From: Monosporascus cannonballus
Taxonomy: Eukaryota > Ascomycota > Sordariomycetes > Xylariales
NCBI GenBank assembly: GCA_004154925.1
Contig: QJNS01000089.1
Coordinates: 1 to 64,000, forward strand
DNA: 64,000 bases
Direction of reading: 5' to 3'
Below the pieces are notes generated by a model, which was not told the DNA's origin, did no database searches, and worked only from the letters and a program-made list of their open reading frames with translations. Shown in pieces: positions 26,005 through 38,860 of the stretch. Position 1 is the stretch's first letter. Every line of letters starts with the position of its first letter. The position numbers and the translations under genes were made by a program.

Positions 26005-26235
26005 CAGCTGAAGTCGATCAAACAGCTAAGCCTTGGCTTAGTTTGATCACTTACTGAAACGAGGCTACTTTACGCACCCCCGGTATCTTTTCCTCTTAGC
26101 TGCAGTTGTATTTACGTGTATAAAAGGAGAGTTCGCTACCCTCACTTTCTAGCTAGGACCTTCGAGAGGTCAGGCAACCTTTAATACACTTCTTCTTCAG
26201 TTTTATGCTTCTATGTGTGATGTCAGGGTTTCATA
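26005..26235. repeat. LTR-like unmutated segment with palindrome and TATAAAAG
   Basis: Joined to 17084-17092 across the hAT insertion, this forms a unit starting TGTCAGACCC and ending about 26225 (GATGTCA). It contains a 14-bp-arm palindrome at 26016-26048 and TATAAAAG near 26119, the layout of a copia-type LTR promoter. Normal GC, not RIP-mutated, so probably a short solo LTR split by the hAT-like element. Confidence 0.4.
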
Positions 26236-26285
26236 CGATCATTCCACCGATCTTTTGTCCTAGTGGCGTAGCGGTATAAGGTGCA
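26236..26285 (+). repeat. inverted repeat arm, left
   Basis: About 50 bp, nearly identical to the reverse complement of 27014-27063; similarity extends weakly to a shared TGTTA...GCACC edge. Contains an A-box-like TGGCGTAGCGG but no B box. Confidence 0.7.
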
Positions 26286-26536
26286 ACTGTAACAGTTTAG
26301 GAGTATTTGGAAAAATATTTTGGAAGTCCAGCATTGAATTAGCACTTATGGAACAATATAAGTTTCTGGTGGTCCAACGATCGATTATAATCCGATCTAT
26401 ATCGATGGGCAGATATTTGACCGCGATAAGTCGACGCCTAAGCTCGTATATTTTAAGGGCCAAAAGGTTTAATGCCGGGGTTAAAGGCATGTGCGGCTGC
26501 ACTTCCATTATTATTAAATCCAAAAAATAAGAGAGG
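26286..26536. other. unmutated DNA inside inverted repeat
   Basis: Normal-composition DNA with a 102-codon minus-strand open frame (26260-26568) overlapping the left arm. No motif recognised; it could belong to the element defined by the inverted repeats. Confidence 0.25.
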
Positions 26537-27000
26537 TGGGTTACGACCCAGGCCAAGACCGGTCGCAAGAACGGTCGGACTTATACGAAAGGGTTACGTC
26601 ATTTGGATCTTTCTTGGCAACAAGTGTCATGTCCTGACAAACTACGGCTTCTAGAAACGGTCGCAACGGGAACAGCCAAGGAAATTAAATGGGTCAGGTT
26701 ACGTAACTGACTACCAATTTACTGAGAGTAAGCCAATAAGCCGGATTACTAACTTACTGGAAATAAACCAGTAAACCGGATTATTAATTTATTAATAATA
26801 AATTAATAAGCCTCAAAACCTTTTTATTTTCATAATTTAAATAATAATAATTTACTATAACAATTCGTTTTTTAAAATGTTTTTAATATTATAAAACGAA
26901 ATTAAATATTATATTTATTATTAAATTTTTAAGAGATTTTTATTGAAATATATCCGTACCAGTTAAATATAACAATTTATTAAATCGTTTAGCCGTTATA
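26537..27000 (+). repeat. chromovirus-type LTR sequence, possibly two fused copies
   Basis: Starts GGTTACGACC and ends GCCGTTATA like the gypsy A LTR. The first 75 bp or so match the LTR at 37498 closely. A second LTR-like start (CTGACAAACTACGGCTTCT) follows near 26634, suggesting a truncated copy joined to a second one. The left part is hardly RIP-mutated, the right part is. Confidence 0.5.
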
Positions 27001-27013
27001 TGTTATTGTTATG

Positions 27014-27063
27014 GCTGCACCATATCATCACGCCACTAGGGCAAAAGATCGGTGGAATGATCG
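27014..27063 (-). repeat. inverted repeat arm, right
   Basis: Reverse-complement partner of 26236-26285. Immediately beyond it, GATCGCAATTGTGGCGATC forms a short palindrome. Confidence 0.7.
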
Positions 27064-30000
27064 CAATTGTGGCGATCATCCTGGTGGTTACAGCTGCATA
27101 TATACTGGAGCTCTTACGGTGGACCAAGCCGTAACAGTTATACATGTGTATTTAATAATATTATAGATATTATACTTATTAATTAATAAACAATTTACGA
27201 ATTCTTAAATAATTATATAAATTTAAATTATAAAAATTAATAATCCTATTTAATTAATAACAAAAGTCATTTAATAATTAGGTTTTTTACATATGTATTT
27301 AATGTATTTTAAAACAAAGAATATTAATTTTAATTTATTATTTTAAATAATACACGAAAAGCTCTCGAATAAAAGTAACATCCCGGATATTAATTTTCTT
27401 TCTAAAATATATTAAGTTATTTTATTAAATTTTACAAAAAGAATTTCAAATCTTTTAAGTCGAAATTAGTTAATAATATTTTTGTAAAACTGCAATTATT
27501 TTCTATATAGTATCGAAAGTATTGTAAATATTTTTATTTAACTTATTATACGTATTTCACGGATAAGATTTGTAATCAAACGATTCAAAAAAAACGAAAC
27601 TATTGAATTGGAATTTATTATAAAAATATATTACATTATTAACCGAAAAACAAAATTCTAAAACAATACGAATATTTAATTAATATACAGAATTTAAATA
27701 AATATTAACAAAACTTTTTGAAATTATAAACGAAATAATAACGGCCAAAATATATATATAATAACCACGAAAACAAATCGATATTTAATTACGGTAATAT
27801 ATTGATTTAATTAAAATTAAAATTTTAGTAAAAATCAAAAATATTAATGCTTAAATATTTCAATAATCTAAAAAATATGTATTTTATTAAAATTTGATTA
27901 ATTGAACGTTGTATTATATTATATCGCTGTAATAATTCAAATCTATAACCGATAATATATTTAACGTATAAACAACGTTAAAAATGAATAGAATAACAAA
28001 TTTCGCGTTAATATTAATATTTTTCGATATAGTAATATTTTATCTAGGATTTAGAAATATATATATATATACAGAATTAAAATTAATTATATATTATAAT
28101 TATGAAAAAGGGACATAGAATTTATAAATATTCTTTATTTTAAATATTATGATAAAATAATTAAACATTAATATTTTGAAAATACATGAAACAAAATTCA
28201 ACAAAAGTTACGAAAAAATAAATAATATGATACGAACCTGATAGGAAATAGGACCGTTATAATAAGAGGTTCGACGAAAAATACAAAAAACCAAGGAATT
28301 AATTTAAAAAGCGTTAGCAAAATAATAATACGATTAAAAAAAATAAATGAAACATATCAGAAATAAATAAAACATATTTATGTTAAATTCTTATATTAAT
28401 ATAGCAAAATATACGCCGTATATTATAGAGAACAAGTATATTTAGTGTATAACGAATAAAAGAAATTTATTTATTATGGTATCAGGGGTATATATAAAAG
28501 AGAATTCGTTTTTCTCTAATTAACTCGGAAATAATAAAGCGAATAAATAATAATATCCATATTTTCGAATTATTACCTTATAAAAAGAAGTCCATAAACG
28601 AATAATTTAATAATATTAATTAAAAGTAATATCCGTTAAAGAACTATTTTTGCTTTTTAAAAAATATGATTATTAAATTGTAAAAGCAATATTATAACGT
28701 ATGATAAAAATATTATTTAAAAGTATTGAGAATTTTTGGTTTATTTAATATTTATTATAAACATTAAAAAAAGTAAATTTTAAAACATATTGCGATAATC
28801 TACTTAAATGTTTTATAAAAAATAACAAATTATAAAAAGATAAATAAAGTATCTTACGTTAAATAAAAAAAGAATATACTAAATAAGGTAGAATATTATA
28901 ACTGAATTAAAAAATATGCATAAAACAGCAAAAATAAGAAATTTAATAATTTAACACATTATATAGAAATATATAATTACAATTCGACAAATTCGAAAAA
29001 GAATTAAAAAGAAGTGATTATATATAAAAACGTTACAAAATAATAAGATTGAAAAAATAAAGAAAGAATTTTAATACAAGTCTTAAATAAGACGATAAAG
29101 AGCGTAAATAACTTTCATATTTTGAAAATATGAAAAGGAATATATTAATATATCGTGATAAAAAAGTAAAATATTTTAAACGAAAATGATAGTATATTAA
29201 ACATTATTAATAAATATGAATTTGAATATAAATATAAATTTACACCTTATATATTTTCGAACATTGCAAATTAAGATTTTATTTACAATAATAAAAGAAT
29301 TTCACGTAAAATTAGTTATTGGGAAATTTTAATTTAAAACAAATATTAAATACATGATTTCGATGTTATTTTACGTAGAAAGTATCGTAAAATTTTAGAA
29401 TTATTATAGATATAGTAATACGAAGCTTTAATTATTTAAAAAATTAATTAAATAAAGTTTGTCTTATATCCCGTCGATATATTAAGAAAACAGATAAAAC
29501 TCTTAATGTTGGACAGAAACTAACTACAAATATATACCTAAAAATTCGATATATATTCTTTTATTTAAAATCCTAAAATCTTAAATAGAAATAATTTAAA
29601 AAATATCATATATCTCTATTATTATTATACGAAATTTTAAGTAATTAAATAATAATTTAAAATACTAATATTAATAATATTTAGAAAGAATTATATATAT
29701 AATTACTAAAATATAACTGATAAACTTATAAAATAAATTTTAAAAACGTTTATTTATAAAGTTTTACCTTATTTATAACTTTTACAAAAACAAATTACGA
29801 GTGTATTAAAAGTACTTAAAAATCGGTAATAAAAAATATATTAAACTTTTAAAGCTATTGGTAACATACAGCGTATTTTTCATATTTTGAAAAAATTACA
29901 AATTATTACTTATAATCGAAAATAAATAATAATATAATAATATAACATAAAAAAATATATATTATTTTTTAAACTACTAAAATAAAAGGTTCATTTTACA

Positions 30001-32594
30001 AAATTAAAGAATGTGTAATACTTAATTTCAAAAATATTTACAACTTAAAAGAAATATAAATAAAAAGTATTTAAAACAAAATGAGGATTATTTGAAATTT
30101 TAGTATATTAATAAAAATATAAAAATATACTAATAATAGTTTAATATTTTTATTATATATTATTTCTATGATGTTACTTTTTATATGGAAACGTAAAGAA
30201 TGTGTATAAAATACCTTTAGAAACCTTTTTGAATATTATAAAACAATGAATTATTAATTAATACGGAAATAAATTTAATTTTCCAATTAAGAATTGAAAT
30301 ATTCAGAATATAGTATTATTTTAGAATATATTAAAATGGATCTGAACAGAAATAGTAATAATTATAAAGTAATTAACTGTAATAATAATTAAAAAATATA
30401 AATAGTTTTTGATTTATTAATAAATATATAAAGTGTATTCGTAATGTGAATAAAATTGTTACATTCTTAATTATTTTTATTATAAAACGTTGAAATAAAG
30501 GTTATAAAGAATAAATACATTTCAAAGAATTAAAAGTATAATTAATAATAAGTTAATATTAATTATATATAATTTAATACGTCAAATTGAATTAATAACT
30601 GCTATTATGAATTATACATTAATGTATTATTCAATAATAAAAGACTTAAAACAAATTCTACTTTAATACACTTTGTTATACGTATTTATTATAGCTAATT
30701 TAAATTATTATTTTAAACATATATTTTACAATTCATATTATAGATATCTGAAAATTTAACTCTTTTCTTAAAAAAAGTACTTATTCAATTAAGGTTTCTA
30801 CTAATTATTATAATTTATTCGCTTTATTTTAATTAAAATCCTTATTAAATGATAATTATAATATTTAAACAAAATAACGATTTATAATTTCTTTCGTATT
30901 TATGAGAAACATTGTGAAAATAATAAAATATATATTTTAAATATATATTTTAATTTCGAAAATATTAATGAAAATTTATTATATAATTTAGATATTATGT
31001 TAAAATTATATATATGTTATAATTATATTATAAAAATATAAACTATATTAGATAATATTTATTAAAATATTCTCCAATAAAAAAGATTTTACCAAAATAG
31101 AAAGATTTTTAAAATATTAGGAGTTTTAAATTCGTATTAAATTAAGTCAATATCCTATATATATCATGGTTAATTATATAAATATTGAAGGATTTAGAAT
31201 ATTTTAAAATGATGCTAATCTATTTGTTAATTTTATCATTTTTTAAAACAAAACAAGTTATAAAAGAGAATACTAATTGAATTTTCATACTAGAATTAAA
31301 ATATAATACTATAACATTTAAGGAAAATTATAATAATTACCAGTCTTAAAAATACTATAAAATTATATTATTTTAAACCTTATTGTAAAACATTGCCTTA
31401 TTCGAAGGTTTAAGGATAAAAATATATTACGATGATAACTTCGTTAACATCGACAAATTTACCAAATTTCTTTTATTTCTTTTTATTATTAAGAAACGAT
31501 AAATATCGAATAAATAATATATATTTTTTAAAAAAACTATTGTAATATATATGAAATATTATTCGAAAAATTTTCCCATCAAAATTACGTTTATATTTAA
31601 CATTTAATCAGCGTTTATAACATAAGTCGATGTAAAATGAAAATTATATAAATATCTTTAAATCCTAAACGGAAAAATATATAAAACCGTTAAATTAAAT
31701 ATTAAAAATGTATTTTAAAAATTGTATACTAATTATAAATAGAATAATTAAATTATTAGATTAATTATTATCGAATTGTTCAAATGATTTTATAAATGCA
31801 AATTACAATGGTATATTCGATATTTATAAAAATATATAAAATCAAAATATTTATATTAAGATAACTTGAATCATGATATTGAAAAATAGAAATCAATTTT
31901 ATACTTTGTACATATTTAAATAAATAAACATTATACGTAAAAAAACGTAAAAAGATTGCTTTTTTAAAAGAAACATACTTTATTAGGGAAAGTATTTAAA
32001 TAAAAAATATAATAAAAAAGCAGATTCTAAATATATCGATTTATATAAAATTATTAATTAAAAACTTTAGTTAAAGTTAAACTTTAACTAGTTTTCTATA
32101 TTTTCTTATTGAAGTTAATATCGAATACTATTAAAATATGTACGAAATAAAATAATATGAGAATAAAAAACTAAATTACGCGCGAATTAAAAAGAAATTT
32201 GAGATACCAAAAAAACGGATTTACTTATTATTTAATTACGTAGAAAAATTTTTCAGATTCCGAAAATATCTAAAAACTTACGAAAGTTCTTATAAATACT
32301 TAACGCTTATTCAATAATTTTTTATTAATAACGACGAAATATAGGACAGAACTTTATTTAATAACATTTATTTCTTTTGAAGTATTTAAACTTTTATCAA
32401 TATCTTTATTGTACGGCGTTTCAAGTTATTAAATTCGTCCAAAACTAGAAAATACAACTAATAAATTTAGTACTTTATATTTAACATTACTGCCGTTAAG
32501 AATAAATACCACATAACTGGGCAAAATAAAAAAAATAAAGCTTTTTCGATGATTGATTTTTTAAACGAAGAACTTTAACAATATAATAATTAAC
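27064..32594 (+). mobile_element. Ty3/gypsy chromovirus remnant (copy B)
   Basis: Heavily RIP-mutated. Plus-strand relics in gypsy order: a gag zinc-knuckle-like block about 28090-28130, RT about 29750-30500, integrase core about 31380-31950, chromodomain-like segment about 32180-32320. No confident LTR pair; the LTR-type sequence at 26537-27000 is a candidate 5' end, although an inverted-repeat arm intervenes. Its 3' end is cut by the start of the next LTR at 32595. Confidence 0.6.
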
Positions 32595-33007
32595 TGTTGT
32601 AGAAACAGAGGTTTTTGTCTCGTGGAAACCAGCCTTTAAGGATTAGCGTGGACTTGTTACGGCTAAGCCCCGGATAGAAAAGCTTAACTTTGCGAAATAA
32701 TTTAAGTCATTTAAAAAATTTAACGGGATTATATAAATTACATAAATTTACGATATATTTAATTTAGAAATTCGATATATATAATAAATCGATTTCTTAT
32801 ATAAATAATATTTACTTAGTTTTCGTTTTTAGTTATTAATTTAAGCTTATAAATGAAGGCAGTCGTGTTTTGCTGTAAGAAGAGTTTTTAAATCTTTTTA
32901 ACTAATAAATTATCAAATTTCTTTTCGCTTTATTTTAATATTCAAATTAAAATCTTAATTCGCATATTACTTATATTTCTATATAAATATATAGTAAGTT
33001 CGTTATA
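32595..33007 (+). repeat. D-family LTR, plus orientation (413 bp)
   Basis: Full-length reverse-complement match to the LTRs at 37890-38302 and 44780-45191, so the same family in the opposite orientation. Starts TGTTGTAGAAACAG and ends GTTCGTTATA. The first 110 bp or so are only lightly mutated. Confidence 0.75.
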
Positions 33008-36000
33008 TTTTGATAATTCTTTCAGTAATAGTTAACGAATAATTTATCGCCTAGTTAATGTATAAACCTTTCTAAATTTAATGCAGCAAATAATATAGGA
33101 CGACGGTTAGAAAATAATATAGGACAACTTTTAGAAAATAAATAACAAATTCGATTTTCTTTATTGGTTAATGAAGGATTAATAATTAAATTAAATAATT
33201 TATCCTTTATCGAAAGTGTTCTTTAATTATTAATTGATATAATATTCCTTATTATTCGGTCTCAAAAATGCTGATTATTTTCACAATTTCAATAATAATT
33301 TATTCCGGCCCTTAAGAATATTATTAAAGTTCAAAAAAAGTCGTAAAAGGCGATGGGTAAAAAGGAGGTAAAGGAGGAATATGGGGCCGAAATTGTAAAG
33401 GAAAAAGAAAAAGAATTATTACGAAAAATATTAGATTTCTTAACCTAAATGTTCAAAACTTGGAAAAAAAATATTCGGCTAGCTATTGAAAGGAAGCTAA
33501 ATTTTTCGATTTAGTACCGCTAAAAGGCGAAATTAAGAAAGGAAATTTTAACCACCTTTGTTTAGGGTAAAATAAATATAAGAAGAAATTTCAATTTTGT
33601 TATTATTCGACGTAAATCGAATATAAGAAAAAACGATTTTACTTTTTAATTATTATAGAATACTAAACGTTAAAAGTTCAAAATTAACTCCTTTTAAATT
33701 TTATAATAGATTTACGAATATAAAAGAATTTTTAGTTTAAACCCGATTTTATCTTAAATTTTAAAAAAGATTTTTAAGAGAAAAGTATTAAAAGCTAATA
33801 AATATCTTTAAATTACCTACCGGAAACATCTTTTAATGATTGGAACTCATTATAAAATTTATTTACAAATTTCTCCGATACCCTTTCGGATAGAACAAAT
33901 TATATTTTTTAAATAAATACGAATATATTTTAAAAAGGATTTAAACATTATTTAGTAATCCAAATACAGAATAACATACAGTAAAATAGTTCTATTTTTT
34001 TGGTTAAACGAAATTAATATTCGAATATACGATTAAGTTTAGCCGTTTCGTAATTATTTTTAATTTACTAAAAAACACGTTATTTTATTTTTATTATAAT
34101 TGCCTAAAGCCTTAAATCAAAGACAAATTATATATTGAACTCAAATGTGATATTTTACAAAATATACCAATAAAGCTATTATTATCTATAAACGTACTTT
34201 GAATTGGTATTTTTTTTAAAAAAAAGAAACCGGCAGACAATGTAATAATAAAAACTCCAGTAAACCGAATTAAGAAGAATAAAGGTAAGCCTTAGAAGAA
34301 AGGAAATTCCGCTTTAAAAAAGCTCAAGAAAAATAAATCCAAAGTAAGGTATTTTAATTATAGCAAAAAGGGGCACTTTAAATGCAAATGCTGCTTTCTT
34401 ACAAAAAGAGATTCCAAGGAAGAAGAAATTTCTTAATTTTAAAAAGAGGTTAAAGCAGTTAAACAAAAAATCGATAATAAGATAAAAAAGAAAAAAAAGT
34501 ATATTGGATTTTTTGCAGTCAGAATATATTATTGTTATAAATATTTAAATCCAGAGCGATATCCCAAAGTACGAAAATTATTTAGTTTGTTAGGACTTTT
34601 AGGTTAAAACCTACTAATACTATCCAGGATAAACGGCCTCTCGAATAACTATAAAGTTAAGATGCTTTTGCCATCTCGATATAGAAAAGTACGAGATATA
34701 CGATAAAAACGGCCAATTTTTGTTGCACGTTAATAATTATAGATAGTTATTTATAGAATTTTATAAGCATCTTAAGTATGCGGTATATACCAAATAACTC
34801 TAAACAAATTAGCATACCTTTTGTATTTTACCGTCTATTATTACGATAATTGTTTTATCTGTTTTAAAGCTAAGGAATATAATCACTTTTAGCTCGAATA
34901 AAATAATAAAGTACTTTTAAGTTTGATAATAAATATTAATGCACGAAGACTTTACGATAACTAAAATATCTTATGTCTTATTATTTACATGCCGAATCCG
35001 AACGAAATTAAAAGGCCATATCGTAAGGATACTTATATTATTGCTCGATATTTTACTTTTAGCACAGACTCCTAGATATAGAAACTTCTTTTCTAAAAAT
35101 ATACCTTTTTAATCTTATAATTCGGAAAGTACAAAACTAAAAAAGCAAATAAAAGAAAAACAATTGTTTTCCTTCGAGAAAAAGCATAACTTTAAAATCT
35201 TAATACAAATACGGCAAGAAGATATAGTTCTAATACAAAAACGATTAATACGCTAAATATACTATCAAAAAAGGTCGCGAATAAAGATTTCTTTAAGTCG
35301 AACGATATTAAAAGTTAAAAAACTTTAAAGACCTTCGAAATTAAAATATCGAAAAACTCTAACTTATAAAACCTTATATAAGGCAACGAAAAGGATACGC
35401 AACTAGATTAAGATTCTTGTTTAGTATAAAAAAATTATTTAAAGATATAATTAATTTAAAAACAAAAAGAAATAATTTTATTTTTTTCCGTAATTAAGAA
35501 ATACTATATTTTATGTAAATGTAAAATAAAATTTTATAAATTACCAATAATAAACGAAACTTTATTCAAAAATCAAAATAAACAAGTTTCTTAGGAAATT
35601 GAGGAATTATTAATGCGAATTTAAAGATATAAGAAATGGATTTTGCTATATATTGTCGATATTGCTAGGTACGATATTATTCTAGAAATATTATAGCTTA
35701 AATTTAGTAATTTATATATTAATTGGGAATATTAAATATTGTTTCAAGAGAGAAAAATTAAATTATTTAAGGAAAACGATGAAAGAAATCTGTTATACTA
35801 TTAAGGAAGTACAAATTAGAGATTAAGTTTTTACGATACTATTTAAAGATTAAAGGTTTATAAATTTTACTATTAACTTTTCCTTATTTAAAACCCTAAC
35901 GACAAAAATATATTACGATAGTATTTTCGTTATCGTCGATAAACTTCCGACATTAATTGTTTTTTTACTTTATTAAAACAATATTAATATTGAATAAAGA

Positions 36001-37497
36001 AAATATATTGTTTTAAAATAGATTTTTTATATATATTTTTTATTACACAAAATTATTGTCGATAAAAAATGAGGTACATTTTAAAATCTTACTAAAGCTT
36101 TATACTATAAGTAAGTTCAATTTATAAATTGCTTGATCTATTTAAACTCTGAGAAAATAAATATACGAAATATTTAAATTACATATTAATAACATTCTTA
36201 AAATATTACATTTAGTACTAATAAATTATTTCGGTTATATAACTCTGTTTATTTAAGTGATTTATGATATTAATTATTTTAAAAATATTAAAACAATTTT
36301 ATTATATGTACATTTTGCATTTATATCGTATATTTATAAAAATATATATATAAAAATTATTAACGTTGAAAATACTGTTTATATTAAAACAACTGAGGTA
36401 ATTATATTAAAAAATCAAAATAAAATTACAATTCTTACGTAATTATAGAAGAAAATATTATGAATAAAACAGTTAAAAAGAAGATTTAAATTTTTAAAAC
36501 AAAAATTGTTATAAAGAGTATTTCAATAAACAGATCTAATAAAAACTCGATTGTAAGTATATTAATTTATATAAGACTATTAAGAAATTCTCAACAAATA
36601 AATATTAATTAGAAGCTTCACTAATGATTAAATTTAATCCAGTTTTTCATATTTTCTTAATTTAAATTAATAGCAGATATTATTAAAGTTTATACGAAAC
36701 GAAATAATATAGACATAAAAATGAAATTATATATAAAATAAAAGGAACTTTCGATATAAAAAAGCGGATTTACTTAGTATTGAATTAAATAAAAGAATTA
36801 TTCGAATTTCGAAAATATTTATAAGTTTATAAAAAGTTTTATACATACTTAGCGTTTATAAAGAAATTTTTATTAATAACGCTGAAATCGTTAATAAAAT
36901 CTTCGTAATTAAAGTTATTAAAAATACATCAATCGAAAAAGCTAATAAATGGCGCGGTAATAATAATTTCGAGTTTTACACGTTTTTAATTTGCTAATTC
37001 GCTTATTAATTAGAACTCGTAATTAATAATTTTAACGTTCTTTTCGTGAAAAACTTTTTTAATAACGTAAATGAACAAAACAACCGATAGTTTTATTACT
37101 GTTACGTTATTTACGCGTTAAGGCTTTTTTAATTTTCTATTAAAGCCGTAAAAAGGTTTTTTTGATAACGGTTTCTTTCCGATTTAAGAAATTCTTTTTA
37201 ATATAACGTAAAGAATTAATCGAAACATCAGAATTATCGCAGCAATAATAATTATTGACATATTCATTATAACGACAAATTTTTTCGATTGTCTAATTTT
37301 AGTATTATTTTCGAAATACGGCGTATATAACACTATTTCAAAATTATATGTAATAATATAAGTAATTAAAGCTTTTAAACATTTTTTTTAATTAGGACAA
37401 TTACAAGATTTACGATTAGCGATACGATTTATTATAGTAAAATAAAATTTATTAGCAATAAATCTTTAACAGTAAAAGTTTCCGAAAAAAGAGATCG
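33008..37497 (+). mobile_element. composite gypsy remnant (copy C)
   Basis: After the D-family LTR come gag with a zinc-knuckle block (RYFNYSKKGHFKCKC, about 34350-34395) and a protease/RT linker of DIILxxxWLKxxNxxINW type near 35660-35740. Then pol jumps to integrase (about 35850-36100) without RT, and a chromodomain-like segment follows (about 36730-36880). The downstream LTR is of the gypsy A type, not the D type. So this is either a deletion/recombination product of two elements or two nested fragments. All frames are RIP-broken. Confidence 0.5.
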
Positions 37498-37870
37498 TAT
37501 TACGATCTAAGTCAAAACCGGTTTCAAAAACGGTTAGATTTTTACCAAAGAGTTACGTAATTTGGATCTTTTTAGTAATAAAATTTAAATGAATTTATAT
37601 AGAATTAATCGTAATTAATAGAATTAAATTTGTAATAACTTTAAAAGCTACTAAAGGTTTAATTAATTTATTTAATATATATACGTTGGTTATATCCATA
37701 ACTTATATAATACTAGTCTGCAATAAAATATCGTTAGATAAGATATTTTTTAGTATTCCGAAACATAACAAGTTTACTGTATTCGTTGCTTAAAAGTTTT
37801 ACGATACTTCTACCAACATAAACTCGTACGATTAAGATTCAATAGTTGATTAAATCGCCTAGCCGTCATA
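37498..37870 (+). repeat. gypsy A-type LTR (373 bp)
   Basis: Begins TATTACGATC right after a purine-rich tract ending GAGATCG, exactly as the gypsy A 3' LTR does, and ends GCCGTCATA. It is therefore a 3' LTR of a plus-strand element. Confidence 0.7.
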
Positions 37871-37889
37871 AAGGGAGAGGGGGAGAGGC

Positions 37890-38302
37890 TATAACGAACC
37901 TGTTATACATCTATCTAGAGGTATACGCAGTATTCGAAATGGAGTCTTATTTTGAATGTAACAATAAGGCGAGGAATGATTCAAAGGTTTATTCGTTAAA
38001 GAAGTTTGCGTAATTTTTCTACAATGAAAAGCAGCTGCCTCTGGTTGTAAATTTAAATTAATAATTAAGGAGCGAAATTAAATTTATACTATTTATATAA
38101 AAAAGTGCTTTATTATATATTCTAACTTTAAAGTAAATATGTCGTAAATCTATGTAATTTATGTAATCTGGCCTATATTACTTCAAATATTTAAATTATT
38201 TTAAGAAGCCAAGCCTTATTTATCCGGAATTTATCCATAATAGATTTGTATTAGGTCTTAAAAATACGTTTTTCCGAAATAGGAACCCTTATTCATATAA
38301 CA
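37890..38302 (-). repeat. element D 3' LTR (413 bp)
   Basis: Pairs with 44780-45191 across its whole length; RIP-type differences dominate. Confidence 0.8.
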
Positions 38303-38639
38303 TTATTTCCCTTTTCTAAAAATCTTTATCTCAACAATTAGAACCGTAAATAGCCTCTTTATTTTGTTTAAAAGTTTCTTCTAGAAACATCTTAATTAAT
38401 TTTATTATTATAGGCCATATACGAAAACGAAAAAACAATTTCATTTAAATTAACGCGATTTTCGCGACGTTCGAATTAATTTAATTAAAAAGTTTTGCTA
38501 TTAAAGTCATTCCTTATTTTAATTAAGTTCGCTTTAATGAAAGGGATTATTTTTATATTTTCGATTTCTTAAAATATAATTGTTATATTTATTATTAACG
38601 TATTATTTGCAACGTTTTAACCATAAACCTTTGAACGAA

Positions 38640-38860
38640 ATTAAATGAGGAATACGATCGTTTCGAAAAAGAATAACGCGAAATAGAGGATATCTTAATT
38701 GCGTATCAGGAAACTGCTAAGAAGAAAACGAAAAAAATTCGTTAATCAAATAAAACGCTTACGTTTTTAGCAAAAGGTTTTAAAGAAAAAGGTCGTAATT
38801 ATGCTAAAGAAAAAATATAAGTTGGATTAATTGGAAAAGTAAGGAAATTTAGAAAAAAAT
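38640..38860 (+). pseudogene. antisense coiled-coil ORF relic in element D
   Basis: On the strand opposite to pol, next to the 3' LTR, a frame reads as a Glu/Lys/Arg-rich coiled coil (NEEYDRFEKE, QETAKKKTKKIR), with TAA stops at presumed Gln codons. It occupies the same relative place as the frame at 13090-13400 in gypsy A. Confidence 0.4.

Noticed and set aside
26266..26340. tRNA-like A box (TGGCGTAGCGG)
   Set aside because: No B box or cloverleaf can be formed; only noted as a feature of the inverted repeat.
26260..26568. 102-codon minus-strand frame as a real gene
   Set aside because: Overlaps an inverted-repeat arm, with no motif; left as unexplained DNA.
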